Below the pieces are notes generated by a model, which was not told the origin of the DNA, did not search any database, and saw only the letters and a program-made list of their open reading frames with translations. A DNA stretch of 64,000 nucleotides from Rikenellaceae bacterium (lineage in GTDB: Bacteria > Bacteroidota > Bacteroidia > Bacteroidales > Rikenellaceae), in assembly GCA_017442365.1 (NCBI GenBank), contig JAFRZW010000004.1, positions 198,519 to 262,518 of the forward strand, written 5' to 3'. The position numbers and the translations under genes are program-made. This document shows, one piece after another, positions 1 to 7,179 of the stretch (position 1 is the stretch's first letter; each line of letters opens with the position of its first letter).

Positions 1-656
1 AAGAACGACATACACGAGTAGCGGAACTTCTTCGGTCCAAGCGGCGTATCGGCCACAGCCTTATAGACGATCTCGCGCATATCCTTGCGAGCCCACATAT
101 TCTTGTAGACCTCAATCGGGTACTCCTCGCTCGGAGTGTAGCTGAACAGGCCCTCGCGCAGACGACCCTGCTCGTCGTGCATAATTCGATAGACATTGAC
201 CGAAGGCACCAAACCGCCCTGATGAGCCAAGAACTCACGCAGAGTTACGTCCTCCTTGTTGCTGCCCACGAAATAGGGGAACGACTTCGAGAAGGGCTCG
301 TCGAGACCAATCAGACCATCCTCGACCAACTTCATCATTGCGATAGTTGCACCCATCACCTTCGAGCACGATGCGAGGTCGAAAATATGGTCATTCTCAA
401 CCGCACGATAACGACGATAGGTGTGATGACCGTAGCTCTTGTGATGTACGATCTTACCGTGGCGAGCTACCAAAATCTGGCAACCGGGGAAGGCGTGCTG
501 CGACATTGCATACTCAACCAACGAGTCGATCGTGGTCGAAAGATACTTGCCGTCCATACCTACGCTCTCAGCCGAGGCGTAGCTCAGTGTATCGCTCTTG
601 GCCGACACCGAAACGGCAGCGGCAAGTGCTACAACGAGTAAAAGAATACGTTTCAT
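1..656 (-). CDS. Serine hydrolase, beta-lactamase/AmiE-like (3' end beyond window)
   Basis: Only the first 218 codons are present; the gene runs off the left edge. The start at 656 gives a signal peptide (MKRILLLVV... to VSVSA, cut near residue 19). A class C beta-lactamase-like fold is indicated by the SxxK motif SCSK at residues 96-99 and the neighbouring pattern DHIFDLASCSKVMGA. A later RYSCMSFF stretch sits where the family usually has YSN or YSD. The fold includes penicillin-binding proteins, esterases and the AmiE muramyl-L-alanine amidase. The gene starts 7 bp after the NagX-like gene, so they are probably cotranscribed. Divergent to both is a NamZ-type gene; in Bacillus subtilis namZ sits beside a beta-lactamase-fold amidase (amiE), so a peptidoglycan-salvage role is inferred. 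The substrate is not proven and the C-terminal motif cannot be seen. Confidence 0.85.
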   Translation of the reverse strand, partial: MKRILLLVVALAAAVSVSAKSDTLSYASAESVGMDGKYLSTTIDSLVEYAMSQHAFPGCQILVARHGKIVHHKSYGHHTYRRYRAVENDHIFDLASCSKVMGATIAMMKLVEDGLIGLDEPFSKSFPYFVGSNKEDVTLREFLAHQGGLVPSVNVYRIMHDEQGRLREGLFSYTPSEEYPIEVYKNMWARKDMREIVYKAVADTPLGPKKFRYSCMSF

Positions 657-663
657 ATTGCTA

Positions 664-2016
664 TTACAATTTAATATAGATTTTACGTTTGTAGAGCGGC
701 AGAGCTACCAGCCAGCACAGTGCTACCAGCGACAGCGCACACAGGAACGACGCCAGCTCAACGGGCATAACCTCCTTCAAGGTTGTGAACCACGCCGAGA
801 AGACGGTCATCTTACGCTCGCCACCGTCCATCGGCACGCGGAACCACGACTGACCCCAAACCTTAACAAAGAAGGTCGAAAGGCAGTAGGTAAACAGCGC
901 ATTGGTGCCAAACACAGCGAAGAATGTTGTCCATTTGGTCTTCTTGCGAACATCAATCAAGAAAGCAAACAGCGCCCAAACCTGCATAGCCAAACCACCG
1001 GCATAGAGAACATAGCTGCTCGACCAGAGTTTCTTATTGATCGGGAAGTAGGGATTCATAATCAGGCCCAACGTGATGAGCAGACCACCCACAGCTGCCA
1101 ACGTGATAATGTTGCGCTTAACGTCCTCGGTGCTCTCACCCATCAGCTTACCCGACATATAGCCGAGCAGCACGGTGCCAACAGCCGGCAGTGTGCTCCA
1201 CAGACCCTCGGGGTCGAATGCGATACCCTCGCCGTGATACATATGAGCGTCGCCCAAAATGGCCAAGTCGATCGTACGTGCAAGATTGCCTTCAAGCGTG
1301 AAATCGCCAAACATTGCCGACACGATCCAATAAACGGCCAAAATCAGCACCAAAGCAATCGAGATACGCTTATAGGTTTTGAGCCACAAAGCCAACAGCG
1401 CACCCACTGTGAAGCAGATCGCAATACGCGGGAAGACACCCAAAATACGCCAGCTCGACAGCGATTTGAGCGGCGTGCCGAGCAGCAGCGGGAAGGGCAG
1501 AATAGCCAACACCAGACCTACGCCGAGCAGCGTCCAAGCCCACGCGCGACGACGTTTGTAATCGGGATCGAGTTCCTCGCTCTTTTTCTGATTCGAGAAC
1601 CACACCATAGAGCCGATACTCAGACCCAGACCCAAAATCTGAACGATCGAGCACAAGCAACCAAGCCACGACTGCTCGGGAGCGATATCACCAAAACGAT
1701 AGAAGGGATAGTAGCCCACCAGATGGCCAACGAGGAAGATCAACAGACCTCGTTTGAGGATTTTGGTTACTGCGGGAGTGGTCAGTTCGTGGTTCGACTT
1801 GCGGTAGGCAAACCATATCGACGCACCAACGCAGAACAAAAAGAATGGGAAGACCAGATCGGTCGGAGTGCAGCCGTCCCACGCTGCGTGGCGCAGAGGT
1901 GCGAAGGTGGGCTCGCCCCAGCTGCCCGGATTGTTCACCGTGATCATACTCGCAACGGTCAAACCGCGCAAGATGTCAAGCGAAAGGAAACGTTTGAATT
2001 GTTGAGTTTGTGTCAT
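664..2016 (-). CDS. NagX-like membrane acyltransferase (DUF5009 / heparan-alpha-glucosaminide N-acetyltransferase-like)
   Basis: A 450-residue polytopic inner-membrane protein with about ten to twelve hydrophobic segments. The N-terminal motif SLDILRGLTVASMITVNN (from residue 12) and the following PTDLVFPFFLFCVGASIW are typical of the COG4299/NagX family, related to the transmembrane acetyltransferase that moves acetyl groups onto glucosamine on the far side of a membrane. Length is normal and no signal peptide is needed. It is the first gene of a minus-strand pair with the serine hydrolase and diverges from the NamZ-type muramidase. A role in acetylating or handling amino sugars released from cell wall is inferred from this context. 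Biochemical activity of bacterial members is poorly defined, so only the family is firm. Confidence 0.85.
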   Translation of the reverse strand: MTQTQQFKRFLSLDILRGLTVASMITVNNPGSWGEPTFAPLRHAAWDGCTPTDLVFPFFLFCVGASIWFAYRKSNHELTTPAVTKILKRGLLIFLVGHLVGYYPFYRFGDIAPEQSWLGCLCSIVQILGLGLSIGSMVWFSNQKKSEELDPDYKRRRAWAWTLLGVGLVLAILPFPLLLGTPLKSLSSWRILGVFPRIAICFTVGALLALWLKTYKRISIALVLILAVYWIVSAMFGDFTLEGNLARTIDLAILGDAHMYHGEGIAFDPEGLWSTLPAVGTVLLGYMSGKLMGESTEDVKRNIITLAAVGGLLITLGLIMNPYFPINKKLWSSSYVLYAGGLAMQVWALFAFLIDVRKKTKWTTFFAVFGTNALFTYCLSTFFVKVWGQSWFRVPMDGGERKMTVFSAWFTTLKEVMPVELASFLCALSLVALCWLVALPLYKRKIYIKL

Positions 2017-2104
2017 ATAGAATGGTTTTTACGTTAAATGCGCACATAATTCGGAATGTAAAATTAGTAAATTTTACGCTTTTCCGAAATATTTAACGCA
2101 GATT

Positions 2105-2137
2105 TTTGTGCTATTTCGAGGAAAAGAGTTATATTTG
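2105..2137 (+). promoter_or_regulatory. Promoter of the NamZ-GH9 operon
   Basis: TTTG at 2105-2108 and TATATTTG at 2130-2137 are separated by 21 bp, fitting the Bacteroidota housekeeping sigma consensus. The NamZ-type gene starts 55 bp downstream. Confidence 0.7.
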
Positions 2138-2192
2138 TATGCTCCGCAAAACGAGTAAACGAGAAATATTAACCAAATAACAAACTTTTTCA

Positions 2193-3419
2193 ATGAAAAT
2201 CAAATCAATTATTCTGGCTCTGGCAGTGGCAGTGGCTACAACCGCTACCGCTCAGGTCAAGACTGGTATCGAAGTGTTGCGCGACAACGGCTTCGCTCAG
2301 CTCAAAGGCAAAAAGGTGGGTCTGATCACCAACCCTACGGGCGTTGATCGCAACCTCAAATCGACTATCGACATTCTGAACGAGGCCGAGGGCGTCGAGT
2401 TGAAGGCTCTTTACAGCCCCGAGCACGGTGTGCGTGGCGATATCACCGCCGGAGCTAAGGTCGAGGACTATGTCGATGCAACGACAGGTGTGCAGGTTTA
2501 TAGCATCTATGGTCGTACAACCAAGCCGACCCCCGAAATGTTGAAGGGTCTGGACGCTATCGTATATGATATTCAAGACATCGGTTCGCGCTCATACACC
2601 TTTATCTCGACTATGGGTAAGGCTATGGAAGCAGCTGCCGAGAACGACCTCGAAATGGTTATCCTCGATCGCCCCAACCCGCTGGGCGGCGTTCGTATGG
2701 AGGGCTGCTTGGTGCAGGACGGTTTCTACTCGTTCGTAAGCCAATTCCCCATTCCTTATGTTCACGGTTTGACCTCGGGCGAGCTGGCTCAGTTCCTCAA
2801 TGAGAACTACCTCGAAAAGCCTTGCAAGCTGACCGTCGTGAAGATGAAGGGCTGGAAACGCAATATGTCGTTCGAGGATACAGGTCTGCCTTGGGTGCTC
2901 TCGTCGCCCCACATTCCGCAGGCTTGGAGCTGTCTGTTCTACCCCGCTACGGGTATTGCCGGTGAGCTCTACTCGCTCAATATCGGTGTCGGCTACACGC
3001 TCCCCTTCGAGCTGTTGGCTGCCGAGTGGATCGACAAACCCGAATTGCTGGCTGAGAATCTGAACAAGATCGGTTTGAAGGGCGTTGTATTCCGTCCTAT
3101 CTATTATAAGCCTTATTATGGCGCACAGCAGGGCAAGGATTTGCGTGGCGTGCAGATTCACATCATCGACCCCGTAAATGCACCCCTCACGCTGTTGCAG
3201 TTCTACTTCTTGCAGGAAGCTCACAAGTTGTGGCCCGACCACGACGTGTTTGCCGATACGACCAAGTCGCGCCTGAATATGTTCGACAAGGTGTGCGGTC
3301 GTGGCGACGTGCGCGCCAAGTTCTGCGAGCGCTGGTTAGTCGAGGATATTCTGCCGATCTGGAATGGCGACATCGACGCATTCAAGAAGAAGGTACAGAA
3401 ATACCTGCTCTACAAATAG
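2193..3419 (+). CDS. namZ: Exo-beta-N-acetylmuramidase NamZ family (DUF1343)
   Basis: A 408-residue exported protein; the signal peptide probably ends after Ala20 (ATTATA-Q). Family hallmarks are the N-terminal GITNP-like stretch (VGLITNPTG, residues 42-50), SPEHG at 75-79 and YDIQDIGSRSYTF from residue 125. DUF1343 enzymes studied in B. subtilis and Tannerella release terminal N-acetylmuramic acid from peptidoglycan fragments, so a periplasmic cell-wall turnover or scavenging role is likely. It is the first gene behind a good promoter, and the GH9 gene starts 38 bp after its stop, suggesting an operon. The divergent neighbours (NagX-like acyltransferase, beta-lactamase-fold hydrolase) fit the same pathway. 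Family assignment is secure; the exact substrate is inferred. Confidence 0.9.
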   Translation: MKIKSIILALAVAVATTATAQVKTGIEVLRDNGFAQLKGKKVGLITNPTGVDRNLKSTIDILNEAEGVELKALYSPEHGVRGDITAGAKVEDYVDATTGVQVYSIYGRTTKPTPEMLKGLDAIVYDIQDIGSRSYTFISTMGKAMEAAAENDLEMVILDRPNPLGGVRMEGCLVQDGFYSFVSQFPIPYVHGLTSGELAQFLNENYLEKPCKLTVVKMKGWKRNMSFEDTGLPWVLSSPHIPQAWSCLFYPATGIAGELYSLNIGVGYTLPFELLAAEWIDKPELLAENLNKIGLKGVVFRPIYYKPYYGAQQGKDLRGVQIHIIDPVNAPLTLLQFYFLQEAHKLWPDHDVFADTTKSRLNMFDKVCGRGDVRAKFCERWLVEDILPIWNGDIDAFKKKVQKYLLYK

Positions 3420-3457
3420 TGAAACTAACACAACACACAACGTAAAATAAAAACACT

Positions 3458-5245
3458 ATGAAAAAACTTACTATTCTGGCCGTTGCGTTGCTCGCCGCAG
3501 CATCGGTTTCGGCCAAAAGTTGGATCCGCACCAACTTGATTGGTTACATCAACACGCTGCCCAAGGTGGCTGTCGTAATTGCTGACACCCCCACCGAGGT
3601 CGCAACTTTTGACGTTTGCGAGGCTCGCAGTGGCAAGGTCGTTTTCACAGGCAAGGCTGTCGAGAAAGATGGCTCGGTTTGGGGTATGAAGAGTGCCTAC
3701 CGTCTGCCGTTCAGCGAACTGACCAAAGAGGGTGCATACTACATTAAGATTGGCGACACCCGCTCGGAGAATTTCCGCATTGGCAACGACATCTATGCCG
3801 ATGCAGGCAATATGCCGTTGTACTATATGCGCCAGCAGCGCTGTGGCTACAACCCCTACACGGGCGAGGAGTGCCACCAGCACGATGGCTACATCGTTGA
3901 TCACCCCACACGTACGGGCGAGCATATCGACGTTCGTGGCGGTTGGCACGATGCTACCGACCAGCTGCAATATCTGATGACCTCGGCTAATGCTACATTC
4001 CAGATGTTGTTCGCTTACTACAAGAACCCCGATCAGTTCACTGACAAGTTCGACGCAGCAGGTAACAAGGGCAAGAATGGCGTGCCCGACATCTTGGACG
4101 AGGCTCGTTGGGGCTTGGAGTGGTTGAAGCGTATGAATCCCGACTCGGCCGTTATGTTCAACCAGATCGCTGACGACCGCGACCACACCGGTATTCGCGA
4201 GCCGCACACCGACAAGGTTGATTACGGTTGGGGGCCCGGTATGGGTCGTCCCGTATATTTCATCACCGGTAAGGTTCAGGGCATCGGCAAGTACAAGAAC
4301 CGCAATACGGGTGTAGCGTCGGCAGCAGCTAAGTATGCGTCGGCATTCGCTTTGGGTTCGGTTCTGTTCGAGAAGATCGACCCCGAATTTGCCGAGAGTA
4401 TGAAGAAGAAGGCAGTAGATGCAATGGCATTTGCTGAGGGCGATCCGGGTGCATTCCACGGCGTATGCTACAAAGAGCCCTACTTCTACGAGGAGGCTAA
4501 CTGGATCGACGATATGGAGTTGGCAGCTATCGCTCTGCACCTGATGGAGCCCGACAACGAGTATTGGCTCAAACGTGCTGATTACTGGGGCGAGTTGGAG
4601 CCTATCACTCCGTGGATGGAGACCGGCAAGGCTCGCCACTATCAGTGGTATCCGTTCGTGAACTTGGGCCACTACCTGATCGCTCAGGAGGGCAACGACG
4701 CTCAGAAGGCAAAGTATGAGAGCTATATGAGCGAGGGTCTGATGCACATCGAGAATCGCGCAGGCGAGGATCCGTTCTATCACGGTGTTCCTTTCCACTG
4801 GTGCTCGAACAACTTCACCTTTGGTGCGCTGACTCAGTTGCGTCTGTACCACGAGCTGACGGGCGACGAGAAGTACCTCGAAATGGAGGCAGCTCTGCTC
4901 GACTGGATCTTCGGTTGCAACCCGTGGGGTACAACGATGATTTGCGAGTATCCCGAGGGTGTTGATACCCCGACCGATCCTCACGCAATCTACATCAAGA
5001 CCCGCAACGGTTCGATCTACGGCGGTCTGATCGATGGTCCTATCTACAAGACCATCAACGACGGTATGATCGGTGTTTCGCAGGGCGACGATGATCCTCT
5101 GAAACCCTTCCAGAACGGTATCGCAGTATATCACGACTTCTTTGGCGATTTCTCGACCAATGAGCCGACGATGGACGGTACGGCGTCGATGACCTACTAC
5201 CTCTCGACGCTCAGCGCACTCGGCAAGGACGTAAAAAAAAAGTAG
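3458..5245 (+). CDS. Glycoside hydrolase family 9 enzyme (zero-frame product)
   Basis: A 595-residue exported enzyme with a signal peptide ending VSAKS, an N-terminal immunoglobulin-like domain (to about residue 100) and a GH9 (alpha/alpha)6 catalytic domain. The GGWHDATD motif at 161-168 supplies the two nucleophilic-water Asp residues (D165, D168), and NE at 568-569 supplies the catalytic acid Glu569 near the C terminus, so the active site looks complete. GH9 covers endoglucanases but also exo-beta-glucosaminidases; next to NamZ an amino-sugar substrate is plausible but inferred. The last codons read GTA AAA AAA AAG TAG. This places A AAA AAG directly before the stop, and the downstream deacetylase is open in the -1 frame, so a longer fused product of 828 residues is predicted (see frameshift feature). 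Confidence 0.92.
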   Translation: MKKLTILAVALLAAASVSAKSWIRTNLIGYINTLPKVAVVIADTPTEVATFDVCEARSGKVVFTGKAVEKDGSVWGMKSAYRLPFSELTKEGAYYIKIGDTRSENFRIGNDIYADAGNMPLYYMRQQRCGYNPYTGEECHQHDGYIVDHPTRTGEHIDVRGGWHDATDQLQYLMTSANATFQMLFAYYKNPDQFTDKFDAAGNKGKNGVPDILDEARWGLEWLKRMNPDSAVMFNQIADDRDHTGIREPHTDKVDYGWGPGMGRPVYFITGKVQGIGKYKNRNTGVASAAAKYASAFALGSVLFEKIDPEFAESMKKKAVDAMAFAEGDPGAFHGVCYKEPYFYEEANWIDDMELAAIALHLMEPDNEYWLKRADYWGELEPITPWMETGKARHYQWYPFVNLGHYLIAQEGNDAQKAKYESYMSEGLMHIENRAGEDPFYHGVPFHWCSNNFTFGALTQLRLYHELTGDEKYLEMEAALLDWIFGCNPWGTTMICEYPEGVDTPTDPHAIYIKTRNGSIYGGLIDGPIYKTINDGMIGVSQGDDDPLKPFQNGIAVYHDFFGDFSTNEPTMDGTASMTYYLSTLSALGKDVKKK

Positions 5246-5290
5246 ATAAATTCGATGGTGCACAGCTCGACCGATTCGGAGCTGTGCGCC
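5233..5290 (+). promoter_or_regulatory. Predicted -1 ribosomal frameshift site with stem-loop
   Basis: Nine A residues occupy 5233-5241. In the GH9 frame the heptamer A AAA AAG lies at 5236-5242, the same slippery sequence used by E. coli dnaX, and the TAG stop follows at 5243-5245. A stem formed by 5257-5268 (GGTGCACAGCTC) and 5279-5290 (GAGCTGTGCGCC) pairs over 12 bp with one G-U pair and a 10-nt loop. The spacer from heptamer to stem is 14 nt, longer than the 5-9 nt usual in studied cases. After a -1 slip translation continues as VDKFDGAQLDRFG into the deacetylase. Transcriptional slippage on A9, or a one-base error in the run, would give the same fusion. Confidence 0.65.
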
Positions 5291-5943
5291 GTATGAATCC
5301 CGCCGAGAAGAAGATTTACCTCTGTTTCACAGGCGATTACAACTTCGAGGGCGTACCTACGGTATTGGCAACACTCGCAAAACACAACGTCGAAAGTTCG
5401 TGGTTTGTTACGGGTAACTGCGTGCGCGTAAATCGCGACAAGGTGCAGGCAATTATCGACGCAGGGCACTACGTTGCGCCCCACTCGGACAAGCACCTGC
5501 TCTATGCCGAATGGGACGAGGCGCACACTCCGCTCGTAACACCCGAAGAGGTGCGCGTGGATCTGGACGCCAATATGACCGAGCTGGCAGGTATGGGTAT
5601 CGATGTCGAGAAGATTCGTGCCTATATTCCGCCCTACGAGCACTACTCGACCGAGTCGAATGCTGTGGCTGTACAGATGGGATTGGTGCCCGTCAATTTG
5701 ACTGAGGAGACCTACACCAATGCCGACTACACCAACCCCTCGATGTCGAACTATCGTTCGTCGAAGGCGATTTTGAAGGATTTCTGGGCTAAGGAGGAGC
5801 GCGAAGGTCTGAACGGTGCGATCATCTTGATCCACCCCGGAACCAACGACGAGCGCACAGACAAGCTCTACAACCACCTCGACAAGATGATCCGCAAGCT
5901 CAAAAAGAAGGGTTACACCTTCGGATCGTTCAAGGAGGAGTAA
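5242..5943 (+). CDS. Polysaccharide deacetylase-like domain, probably made as C-terminal fusion to GH9
   Basis: The -1 frame is open from 5164 to the stop at 5943. A free-standing protein would start at GTG 5284 or ATG 5293 and have no signal peptide, which is odd for an enzyme acting on an exported glycan. Read through the slippery site it adds 233 residues to GH9. The domain resembles CE4 NodB-type deacetylases: HSDKH (HxxxH metal motif) and YIPPYEHYS (RxPxY-like) are present. The usual TFDDG motif is replaced by FTGDYNFEG. A paralogue at 41638-42474 has its own lipoprotein signal. It probably removes N-acetyl or O-acetyl groups from the sugar polymer the GH9 domain cuts; this pairing is inferred. 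Confidence 0.8.
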   Translation, partial: VDKFDGAQLDRFGAVRRMNPAEKKIYLCFTGDYNFEGVPTVLATLAKHNVESSWFVTGNCVRVNRDKVQAIIDAGHYVAPHSDKHLLYAEWDEAHTPLVTPEEVRVDLDANMTELAGMGIDVEKIRAYIPPYEHYSTESNAVAVQMGLVPVNLTEETYTNADYTNPSMSNYRSSKAILKDFWAKEEREGLNGAIILIHPGTNDERTDKLYNHLDKMIRKLKKKGYTFGSFKEE

Positions 5944-5991
5944 CGGGAGGGATTCACAATTCACAATTATTTAGTGAATTTTTCGCAAAGG

Positions 5992-6024
5992 GTCGCGTTC
6001 CGAAATGGAGCGCGGCTTTTTTTT
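5992..6024 (+). terminator. Rho-independent terminator after GH9-deacetylase
   Basis: A 10-bp stem (GTCGCGTTCC / GGAGCGCGGC, with G-U pairs) with a GAAAT loop is followed by eight T at 6017-6024. Confidence 0.8.
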
Positions 6025-6083
6025 GATTCACAATTCTCAATTTTCAATTCCCAATTCACAATTTAGAATTTAGAATTGGGGAT
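6025..6083. repeat. Degenerate TTCACAATTC tandem repeat
   Basis: Imperfect copies of ATTCACAATTC and AATTTAGAATT fill this AT-rich stretch; a shorter copy lies at 5951-5969. The same motif recurs at 35972-36005, always just after a gene end and beside the structured palindromes. Confidence 0.6.
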
Positions 6084-6092
6084 TTACAATCA

Positions 6093-6119
6093 AGCCGCAC
6101 TTTCGGGTGCGGCTTTTTG
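6093..6119 (+). terminator. Hairpin terminator
   Basis: GCCGCAC at 6094-6100 pairs with GTGCGGC at 6107-6113, followed by TTTTTGTTTG. It is the second terminator-like hairpin between the deacetylase and the MORN gene. Confidence 0.65.
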
Positions 6120-6129
6120 TTTGTGAGTA

Positions 6130-6211
6130 GGCGCACTCTCGGTGGCTGGGAGGGCGTGCGACTTTTGTCGCACGAGCCACCGAGAGTGTGGCGATTTTCG
6201 CAAAAATCGCC
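6130..6211. repeat. Structured intergenic palindrome, copy A
   Basis: The outer stem is 6134-6147 with 6175-6188 (14 bp, perfect). The inner stem is 6155-6162 with 6167-6174 (8 bp, loop TTTT), with a one-sided bulge GGGAGGG. A trailing hairpin GGCGATTTT / AAAATCGCC lies at 6190-6211. No T tract follows the outer stem, so it is not a simple terminator. Copies B and C keep the same architecture with different stem sequences. Confidence 0.8.
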
Positions 6212-6304
6212 TTGTTTTGCATTTTTAGTGCGAAAAATTTGGATTTGTCGGTAAATTTTGCTTTCTTGCAAAAAGGTGATTTTCAGCACAAAAAACTCAC
6301 AATT

Positions 6305-6859
6305 ATGAAGAAGTATTTACTTATCCTTATAGTCGCGATTTTCTGTTTGCCGAACGTGAGTTCTGCGCAACAATATGGAACCCCAAGTTATTATGGAGAA
6401 CAAATTAATTCCAGAGAGAGTGCGCTTGCATCTATTTGGGCTGACGGCAAATATGGAGGAACGAAATGGGGACGAAATAATCCCGTAAAAATCTTCACGC
6501 AAAAGGGCGCAAAGTCGATACACGTTACCGAAATCACAATAGACAAAACAACGGGACTTGCAACTACTATTTGGAAGGACGGCTCGATTTATCGCGGGCA
6601 GGTCTATCTCGAAGAGATACGTGGCATTGGAACAATCGTAAATCCCGATGGGAGCCAATATAGTGGCGAGTGGAAGTGGAATCTCCCGAATGGAAAGGGC
6701 ACTTTTGTAAATGCAAATGGTATAGCATACTCCACTAATTTTGTCGGGGGCGTTCCTCACGGCAAAGGCGTAATTCAAGACCTCGACGGTCGCAAATACT
6801 CAGCTCGTTGGGTGCGTGGCGAACTCAAAGAGAAATCGATCAAACCCCTCGAAGAGTAA
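6305..6859 (+). CDS. Exported MORN-repeat protein, paralogue 1
   Basis: I chose the ATG at 6305 rather than an in-frame codon at 6188, because 6305 begins a clean signal peptide (MKKYLLILIVAIFCLPN, cleavage near SSAQ) and upstream sequence belongs to repeat copy A. The mature part of about 160 residues carries at least three MORN-type repeats of the form GSxYSGxWxxxxPxGxGxF, including DGSQYSGEW and NGKGTFVNANG. MORN repeats form beta-hairpin solenoids that often bind lipids or proteins. Paralogues at 9156-9719 and 36424-37068 share the signal peptide, the WxDG...YGG block and the C-terminal IKPL or IRPL ending. Function is unknown; a periplasmic or surface structural role is only a guess. Confidence 0.88.
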   Translation: MKKYLLILIVAIFCLPNVSSAQQYGTPSYYGEQINSRESALASIWADGKYGGTKWGRNNPVKIFTQKGAKSIHVTEITIDKTTGLATTIWKDGSIYRGQVYLEEIRGIGTIVNPDGSQYSGEWKWNLPNGKGTFVNANGIAYSTNFVGGVPHGKGVIQDLDGRKYSARWVRGELKEKSIKPLEE

Positions 6860-6865
6860 GCGCAA

Positions 6866-6888
6866 TTTAATCTTGAATCTTGGATTTA
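6866..6888. repeat. TTGAATCTTGAAT short repeat
   Basis: A short AT-rich direct repeat begins seven bases after the MORN 1 stop. The same unit occurs at 7012-7052, 37069-37100, 51200-51235 and 51406-51437. Confidence 0.5.
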
Positions 6889-6890
6889 CA

Positions 6891-6923
6891 AAGCTGCACT
6901 TTTTCGGGTGCGGCTTTGTTGTT
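6891..6923 (+). terminator. Terminator after MORN 1
   Basis: AAGCTGCAC at 6891-6899 pairs with GTGCGGCTT at 6908-6916 (one G-U), followed by TGTTGTTT. Confidence 0.65.
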
Positions 6924-6937
6924 TGCTTGCGATAAGA

Positions 6938-7012
6938 TACACTCTGTGGCGTGGGGCGGCGCGATTTTCAATCGCGGGCGCCACAGAGTGTAGCGATTTT
7001 CACGAAAATCGC
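6938..7012. repeat. Structured intergenic palindrome, copy B
   Basis: The outer stem is 6938-6951 with 6979-6992 (14 bp). The inner stem is 6960-6966 with 6970-6976 (7 bp, loop TTC). The internal loop has TGGGGCGG on the left and GG on the right, identical to copy C. The trailing hairpin is GCGATTTT (6993-7000) with AAAATCGC (7005-7012). Both stems differ in sequence from copies A and C yet pair fully. Confidence 0.8.
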
Positions 7013-7052
7013 AATTTAATCTTGAATTTTGAATCTTGAATCTTGAATTTAC
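7012..7052. repeat. TTGAATTTTGAATC tandem repeat
   Basis: Several tandem TTGAAT-type units follow directly after copy B. The same unit follows the MORN 3 and lon regions. Confidence 0.55.
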
Positions 7053-7053
7053 A

Positions 7054-7084
7054 AAGCCGCACCTCACGTGAGTGCGGCTTTTTT
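7054..7084 (+). terminator. Terminator hairpin upstream of argS
   Basis: AAGCCGCAC at 7054-7062 pairs with GTGCGGCTT at 7072-7080; TTTT follows. The loop itself is palindromic (CTCACGTGAG). Confidence 0.7.
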
Positions 7085-7138
7085 GTGAATTATTTTCGCT
7101 TATCAAGCGAAATATTACCGTTGTTCACGAATTTTGCG

Positions 7139-7146
7139 TAAATTTG
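7139..7146 (+). promoter_or_regulatory. argS promoter, -7 box
   Basis: TAAATTTG matches the TAnnTTTG consensus 33 bp before the argS ATG. The upstream half is not clear. Confidence 0.5.
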
Positions 7147-7179
7147 TCGCGCGAAAACAATTAAAACCATTATAACAAG

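Noticed and set aside
1..656. Beta-lactam resistance gene
   Set aside because: The SxxK fold is shared with amidases and esterases; NagX and NamZ neighbours favour a cell-wall amidase or esterase, and the C-terminal KTG region is not in the window.
598..2037. Plus-strand reading frame of 479 codons over the NagX-like gene
   Set aside because: It is antisense to a well-recognised membrane protein and has low-complexity Q/R/H-rich sequence typical of a shadow frame.
3425..5263. Minus-strand reading frame of 612 codons opposite GH9
   Set aside because: No motif or signal peptide; the opposite strand has a complete GH9 active site.
6188..6304. N-terminal extension of MORN 1
   Set aside because: It reads through the trailing hairpin of copy A and hides the signal peptide; paralogues start at the equivalent of 6305.
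5951..7084. CRISPR array or insertion sequence in the repeat-rich region
   Set aside because: Repeats are not regularly spaced with unique spacers, and no transposase or Cas gene is present.
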